This document shows, one piece after another, positions 60,620 to 64,000 of a stretch of DNA of 64,000 bases. Under the pieces are notes generated by a model, which did not search any database, was not told the origin of the DNA, and worked only from the letters and a program-made list of their open reading frames with translations. Source of the stretch: Isosphaeraceae bacterium EP7 (GTDB taxonomy: Bacteria > Planctomycetota > Planctomycetia > Isosphaerales > Isosphaeraceae). The stretch spans positions 930,001 to 994,000 of the forward strand of contig CP151667.1 of the NCBI GenBank assembly GCA_038400315.1, in the 5' to 3' direction. The stretch's first letter is position 1. Every line of letters starts with the position of its first letter. The position numbers and the translations under genes are program-made.

Positions 60620-61645
60620 ATGTCCTCAATTCAGGCCCTCCTCCTGGCCACTTGCGGCCTCCTTGCGCAGCAGCCCGAAGCGACCACCGAGCCGTTCGAT
60701 TCGCCCAGGTTCGGCCTGAAGGTGGCCTTGCCGGGCTCGTGGAAGCTGGCGGTTCGCGAGGAGGAGGACAAGGTCTTCGTCGCCCTGATCCCCCAGCCCG
60801 ATCCCGAAAAGCCAGGGGTCGCCCTCTGCGAGCTGGCCCTGGCCCCCGAGTCCCTCGACGAGTACCGGACTCGTATCGAAGGGGGAGCCGGGCGGGGCGG
60901 GAAGCTGGCCCGGAACGAGGTGGTTGACACTCCCAAGGGGAAGCGGCTGATCACGGTGCGGGAGTTTCGGCCGAGGGAAGGGGGGCTCTGGCGAGAGCTG
61001 AGCGTTCGCGTGGTCGCCCACCGGCAGATGTATACGTTCCTGCTCAACGTGGACGAAGCGACCTACCCGGCCGCGAAGTTGGCCTTCGAGGCCATGGTCG
61101 ACGACGCCGAGTTCAAGGCACCCGATACCGGCGCAGAACTGGCGTCGAAGCCCGAGAATCGCTGGCTCCAGCGCGAGTTTCGATTCACGCTCGACCTTCC
61201 CGAAGGCTGGTCGCCGGCCCTGGCCCCAAGCTCGCTGGCCCTCTTCTATGCCAACGCGTCGGCGCACGGAATCTGGGCCGACAACGTCCTCGTCCTCGCC
61301 GCCGAACCCAAGGAAAGAGACCTCGAAGCCCTCGCTAGAGACCTCCCCGCCCAGCTCCGCGCCGCCGAGCCCGACTGCGAAGTCCTCTCGTGCAAGGTGA
61401 TCGATCAGCCCCTGGGCAAGAAGCCCGTGAAGGCCCTGGAGACCGTGGTCCGCACCAAGCGTGGGCCGTTCTCGATGACCGTGCTGGAGCGGCGATTTCA
61501 AGGCGAACGATACAATTACGAGGTCAAGTTCACCGTCGAGTGCAGCCGGTTCGATGCGATGGCCACTGACCTCCGCAAGAGCCTCGACAGCTTCGGCGAG
61601 GCCCCCGGAGAGGCGCCCGTCGCGGGAACCCGGCGGGCCACCTGA
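60620..61645 (+). CDS. Exported protein with two DcrB/PsbP-like domains
   Basis: 341 residues from ATG 60620 (24 bases after the previous stop). The N-terminus MSSIQALLLATCGLLAQQ is a short signal peptide; the Cys could mark a lipobox, but it is not a classic one. Two similar beta-alpha-beta units follow: residues ~25-165 (SPRFGLKVALPGSWKLAVREEEDKVFVALIP) and ~185-330 (FRFTLDLPEGWSPALAPSSLALFYANASA...). Both have the (V/L)-x-L-P-x-x-W pattern of DcrB/PsbP-like folds. Function unknown. It belongs to the MoxR operon, but is periplasmic while the first two products are cytosolic, so its role there is unclear. Confidence 0.7.
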   Translation: MSSIQALLLATCGLLAQQPEATTEPFDSPRFGLKVALPGSWKLAVREEEDKVFVALIPQPDPEKPGVALCELALAPESLDEYRTRIEGGAGRGGKLARNEVVDTPKGKRLITVREFRPREGGLWRELSVRVVAHRQMYTFLLNVDEATYPAAKLAFEAMVDDAEFKAPDTGAELASKPENRWLQREFRFTLDLPEGWSPALAPSSLALFYANASAHGIWADNVLVLAAEPKERDLEALARDLPAQLRAAEPDCEVLSCKVIDQPLGKKPVKALETVVRTKRGPFSMTVLERRFQGERYNYEVKFTVECSRFDAMATDLRKSLDSFGEAPGEAPVAGTRRAT

Positions 61646-61760
61646 ACGAGCTCGGATCGTTCACCACTTGCGTTGAAGGGGCTGCTTTCCCTTTCCTGCT
61701 TGTCCCCTCTCTTGGCTTTCTCGGTTCCGCTCTATGTCCTTTATGGCAGGCACGTCCGCT

Positions 61761-61791
61761 CTGACGCCGTCGAATTCATCGGCGGCGTCAG
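61761..61791. terminator. Hairpin at the 3' end of the exported-protein gene on the minus strand
   Basis: A 9-bp inverted repeat (CTGACGCCG at 61761-61769, CGGCGTCAG at 61783-61791) overlaps the stop of the minus-strand gene at 61788. No T-tract follows on either strand, so terminator function is tentative. It may serve the convergent MoxR operon, whose last stop is at 61645. Confidence 0.4.
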
Positions 61792-62705
61792 ATGGAGGGT
61801 GCGGCGGCCGTGGGCGCCGGGAGCCTTTTCGGTTTCGGCTCTTCCAGCTCGAATTGCGGCAGGGTGAACTCATCATCGGTCACCTCACCGTGCGAGCAGG
61901 CGGAACAGTCGAACTCGAATCTGGTCCCTTTGCCATCCGCCATCTTCAGTTCATCGACGATCCGCGCGGGACAGTTGGACTTGCCGCGATATTGGATCTC
62001 ACGGTGGAAAGTCCCATCGGAAGTCCTCGTTTCGCAGCGGACATTCGCCCATGACCTTGCGGGATCGAACCAGAATGTTCCGCGTCGAATTGCTGAGTCG
62101 GGCTGTTTGGACGGGTTGAATTCGAATGAGAGCCTCGCCAGTCTGACGCCATCAACGTCTTCGAGGCGCATGTCACGGAGCAGGAAGCCAGGATCGGCGA
62201 CGAACTCCGCGAACGACTTGCCGGAGACACGCCAGGGCGCATCGAGATACTTTCGCATGATCGCGGAGAGCTGCATCCTCAACGTCGGGTCATCCTCCGA
62301 GACTTCGAGGATGTTGAACTTGTGCGCGGGATTGCTCCGGTCGAGGACGAAGCATCGCCTCTCGGAAACACAGCCGACCCTGGTGTAGTCGCGCGATAGG
62401 ACGAATTCTCCATTCCTGGTGTGCCCGCTCCGGATCATCAAGAGCGAGTGCCCTTTGCGGGTAAACCGATAGTCACGCTCCTCGACGCGGATTTCAGCCT
62501 CCGGCCTGTTGATCGGGCGAGTGATCTCGTGTCCTTCCATCCGTGTCTGGTCCGAGACGCGTTCCAACGCAGTCCATCCGGATTTCGCTTCCTCCATGAG
62601 CATCATCTGCTCGTCGGCGTGTCCGGTTGAGGCCGTCATGACCAGGACTGCGAACACGAACATTCGGGCAGCGTCGCTGACGTCAATGAAAGACCCGCTC
62701 ATCAT
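61788..62705 (-). CDS. Exported protein of unknown function
   Basis: 305 residues from ATG 62705 (GGGGAG 7 bases upstream; a second ATG follows at once). Signal peptide around residues 13-30 (AARMFVFAVLVMTASTGHA). Mature part predicted beta-rich, with a pattern of antiparallel strands (EIRVEERDYRFTRKGHSLLMIRSGHTRNGEFVLSRDYTRVGC; LARLSFEFNPSKQPDSAIRRGTFWFDPARSWANVRCE), reminiscent of LolA/LppX-like lipoprotein-carrier folds seen in other planctomycete exported proteins, but not confidently one of them. Two CSAC/GC cysteine sites are present. Pro/Lys-rich tail. Faces the MoxR operon end-to-end. Confidence 0.65.
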   Translation of the reverse strand: MMSGSFIDVSDAARMFVFAVLVMTASTGHADEQMMLMEEAKSGWTALERVSDQTRMEGHEITRPINRPEAEIRVEERDYRFTRKGHSLLMIRSGHTRNGEFVLSRDYTRVGCVSERRCFVLDRSNPAHKFNILEVSEDDPTLRMQLSAIMRKYLDAPWRVSGKSFAEFVADPGFLLRDMRLEDVDGVRLARLSFEFNPSKQPDSAIRRGTFWFDPARSWANVRCETRTSDGTFHREIQYRGKSNCPARIVDELKMADGKGTRFEFDCSACSHGEVTDDEFTLPQFELEEPKPKRLPAPTAAAPSI

Positions 62706-63043
62706 TGATGTGCTCCCCTTAAGTGGTGAGATCCCATCCCGGCCGAAGTCACCATACGCCAAAAAAAATTAACATTTCGTTAAAAATTCTCTTGCAAGCT
62801 TGCGAGGGTGAGACCAGACTGTCGCCACTCCTACGCCTTTCGGAGTCGATGAAAAGCAACCCCGCTTTCTTCGATGCGACGTGGATTCCATCCCCATACG
62901 CCACGCCCGCTCCCGCCTGCACGGCCCTGCCTCGATGGATCTCACCCGGTCTATCAGTCATTCGGAGATTTGAAGAGATGTCCATTCGAGCTGAAGCTCG
63001 GAGGGTATCGCTCCACATCTCGATCCCAAAGTAACAGGATGTT
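62706..63043. promoter_or_regulatory. AT-rich divergent region before the lipoprotein gene
   Basis: 338 bases between divergent genes. Around 62760-62795 it is strikingly AT-rich for this genome (A8, TTAAC-ATTTC-GTTAA, then AAAAATT), followed by the palindrome GCAAGCTTGC at 62794-62803. Probably holds promoters for the lipoprotein gene and the divergent exported-protein gene; no exact hexamer pair is claimed. The rest is non-coding. Confidence 0.5.
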
Positions 63044-63577
63044 ATGAACCAACCCATTGCGAAGCGTCCAAACGCACGAGTGTCTCGACACCTGGTGTGT
63101 CTCACCTCGTCTCGGTTCGCCGACCTGTCCTCGACGCTCTCTCGCTTTGCAGCCGCGGCCTCGTTGCTAGCGATGGTCGCGACGGGCTGTGGCGATGCTG
63201 ACGGACTGCCCCGCGAGGCAGTCTCGGGAGTGGTCACGCTCGATCAGAATCCCCTCCCTTCCGGGCTCATCTCGTTCATGCCGGGCGGCCCGGATGTCGC
63301 GACGCAGGGGGCAGGCGTTGTCAAGGATGGCAGCTATTCCATCCCGAGAGAGCAGGGGCTCGTCCCCGGGAAGTACAAGGTCTCGGTCACTTCCGGCGGT
63401 GATCCTTCGGGGAAGGCCAAGGACTTCGCCAACAATGCTCCGGGCATGGCCCCGGCCCCTCCCAAGGAGCTGATCCCCGCGATCTATAACTCCAAGACGA
63501 CCTTATCTGCCACAGTCGAAGCTGGGTCGAAGAATGAGATCGGGTTCGAGTTGAAATCGACGTCGATGCGAAAGTGA
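63044..63577 (+). CDS. Exported lipoprotein, carboxypeptidase-regulatory-like fold
   Basis: 177 residues. A long signal peptide (hydrophobic LSRFAAAASLLAMVATG) ends in a lipobox-like ATGC with C49. After that the sequence (VSGVVTLDQNPLPSGLISFMPGGPDVATQGAGVVKDGSYSIPREQGLVPGKYKVSVTSG) is the typical small beta-sandwich (carboxypeptidase regulatory-like/DUF4198-type) of planctomycete lipoproteins. Such genes are commonly paired with a DUF1559 gene, as here (108 bases downstream). Function unknown; surface-associated. The start ATG 63044 has AGGA just upstream. Confidence 0.8.
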   Translation: MNQPIAKRPNARVSRHLVCLTSSRFADLSSTLSRFAAAASLLAMVATGCGDADGLPREAVSGVVTLDQNPLPSGLISFMPGGPDVATQGAGVVKDGSYSIPREQGLVPGKYKVSVTSGGDPSGKAKDFANNAPGMAPAPPKELIPAIYNSKTTLSATVEAGSKNEIGFELKSTSMRK

Positions 63578-63685
63578 ATCGCTCATCGAGATGATCGCAC
63601 CCAGGCTCGCCGAGTTTGGAGCCTGAGTCCAGTCGATACGTAATTCCCCGTCACCCCCCAATCTTGCACCGATCCGGAGTCGTCA

Positions 63686-64000
63686 ATGATGTCGAATCGC
63701 AAACGCGGGTTCACGCTCATCGAGCTGCTCGTCGTCATCTCGATCATCGCCGTCCTCATCGCGCTCCTTCTCCCGGCGGTCCAGTCGGCCCGCGAGGCGG
63801 CCAGGCGGATCCAGTGCACCAACAACCTGAAGCAAATCGGGCTGGCGATGCACAATTATCATGACACGAATCAGTCGCTCGCACCGGGTAACAAGAGTTG
63901 CTGCTGGGGCACCTGGATCGTCTTCACCTTGCCCAATATCGAGCAGCAGGCCCTTTGGAATGCCTGGAACTTTGGCGGCGACCTGAAATATCTGGGTACG
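63686..64000 (+). CDS. DUF1559 prepilin-like protein (3' truncated by window edge)
   Basis: Open for 105 codons to the window edge. ATG 63686 is followed by a second ATG; GGAG at 63675-63678 is 7 bases upstream. The N-terminus [20 protein letters not shown] is a type IV prepilin/pseudopilin N-methylation motif (cleavage before F, methylated after processing), with the long hydrophobic helix [22 protein letters not shown]. The following [25 protein letters not shown] marks the DUF1559/SBP_bac_10-type family, massively expanded in Planctomycetota. Forms a pair with the lipoprotein gene upstream. The remaining ~200 residues lie outside. Confidence 0.95.
   Translation, partial: MMSNRKRGFTLIELLVVISIIAVLIALLLPAVQSAREAARRIQCTNNLKQIGLAMHNYHDTNQSLAPGNKSCCWGTWIVFTLPNIEQQALWNAWNFGGDLKYLGT

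Noticed and set aside
1-64000. Mobile elements, prophage or integrative elements
   Set aside because: No transposase, integrase or phage genes, no flanking inverted repeats, and base composition and codon use are even across the window apart from the small AT island near 62760.

Overview
The window is about 67% GC, densely packed chromosomal DNA from a bacterium of the phylum Planctomycetota, most likely an Isosphaeraceae-type member. That assignment is inferred from gene content, not from a search. The supporting genes are a DUF1559 prepilin-like protein (right edge), a PVC-type heme-binding dehydrogenase with HEAT repeats and a CxxCH motif, two Tat-exported Gfo/Idh/MocA oxidoreductases, a Pkn-type Ser/Thr kinase, a secreted protein with a C-terminal Hint domain, and many secreted or membrane proteins of unknown function. 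There are no insertion sequences, phage genes or CRISPR arrays. It reads as ordinary core chromosome with planctomycete-specific genes scattered through it.

Layout. 0-2.3 kb: end of parA, parB, a strong terminator, tRNA-Pro(TGG), rpiA. 2.3-5.3 kb (minus): deoC, a polytopic membrane protein, rnc. 5.7-8.2 kb: an EF-P family factor of the YeiP/EfpL type, then a Ser/Thr kinase. 8.3-13.4 kb (minus): an acyltransferase, pckA, a winged-helix-like unknown, a PLP dehydratase, a NIPSNAP protein. 13.7-19 kb (plus): hybrid histidine kinase, Hint-domain protein, GT2 glycosyltransferase. 19-23.1 kb (minus): class I fumarase and a second hybrid histidine kinase. 23.5-30.2 kb (plus): secreted unknown, trmL, large PVC cytochrome/HEAT protein. 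30.2-32.6 kb (minus): GNAT acetyltransferase coupled to an RbsA-like ABC ATPase and a small membrane protein. 32.8-40.6 kb: an OYE-like flavin oxidoreductase, then minus-strand DUF442-type phosphatase, two Gfo/Idh/MocA enzymes, rnk, the queuosine-precursor transporter and threonine synthase. 40.9-46.7 kb (plus): a Gly/Met-repeat exported protein, then a translationally coupled hisS-hisZ-hisG operon. 46.7-53.7 kb (minus): the infC-rpmI-rplT-pheS...pheT translation cluster, interrupted by an APC permease and an 81-residue protein. 54.3-57.5 kb: small membrane proteins, a NifU-like scaffold, hemW, DUF502. 57.7-61.6 kb (plus): a tight operon of a MoxR AAA+ ATPase, a 622-residue unknown and an exported protein. 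61.8-64 kb: exported unknown, lipoprotein, DUF1559 protein running off the edge.

The most notable points are: (1) the MoxR/622-residue/exported-protein operon, a candidate undescribed ATPase-effector system; (2) the Hint domain at the C-terminus of an exported TPR/HEAT-like protein, with only a 22-residue tail; (3) two probable non-AUG/GUG/UUG starts, infC from AUC and hemW from CUG, each with a well-placed GGAGG; (4) an EF-P family protein with Arg at the loop-tip position typical of EfpL; (5) the hisS-hisZ-hisG operon, in which HisZ and HisG are both longer than usual; (6) a PheT lacking its usual tRNA-binding OB domain. All functional statements come from reading the sequence and from family knowledge; no database search was run.
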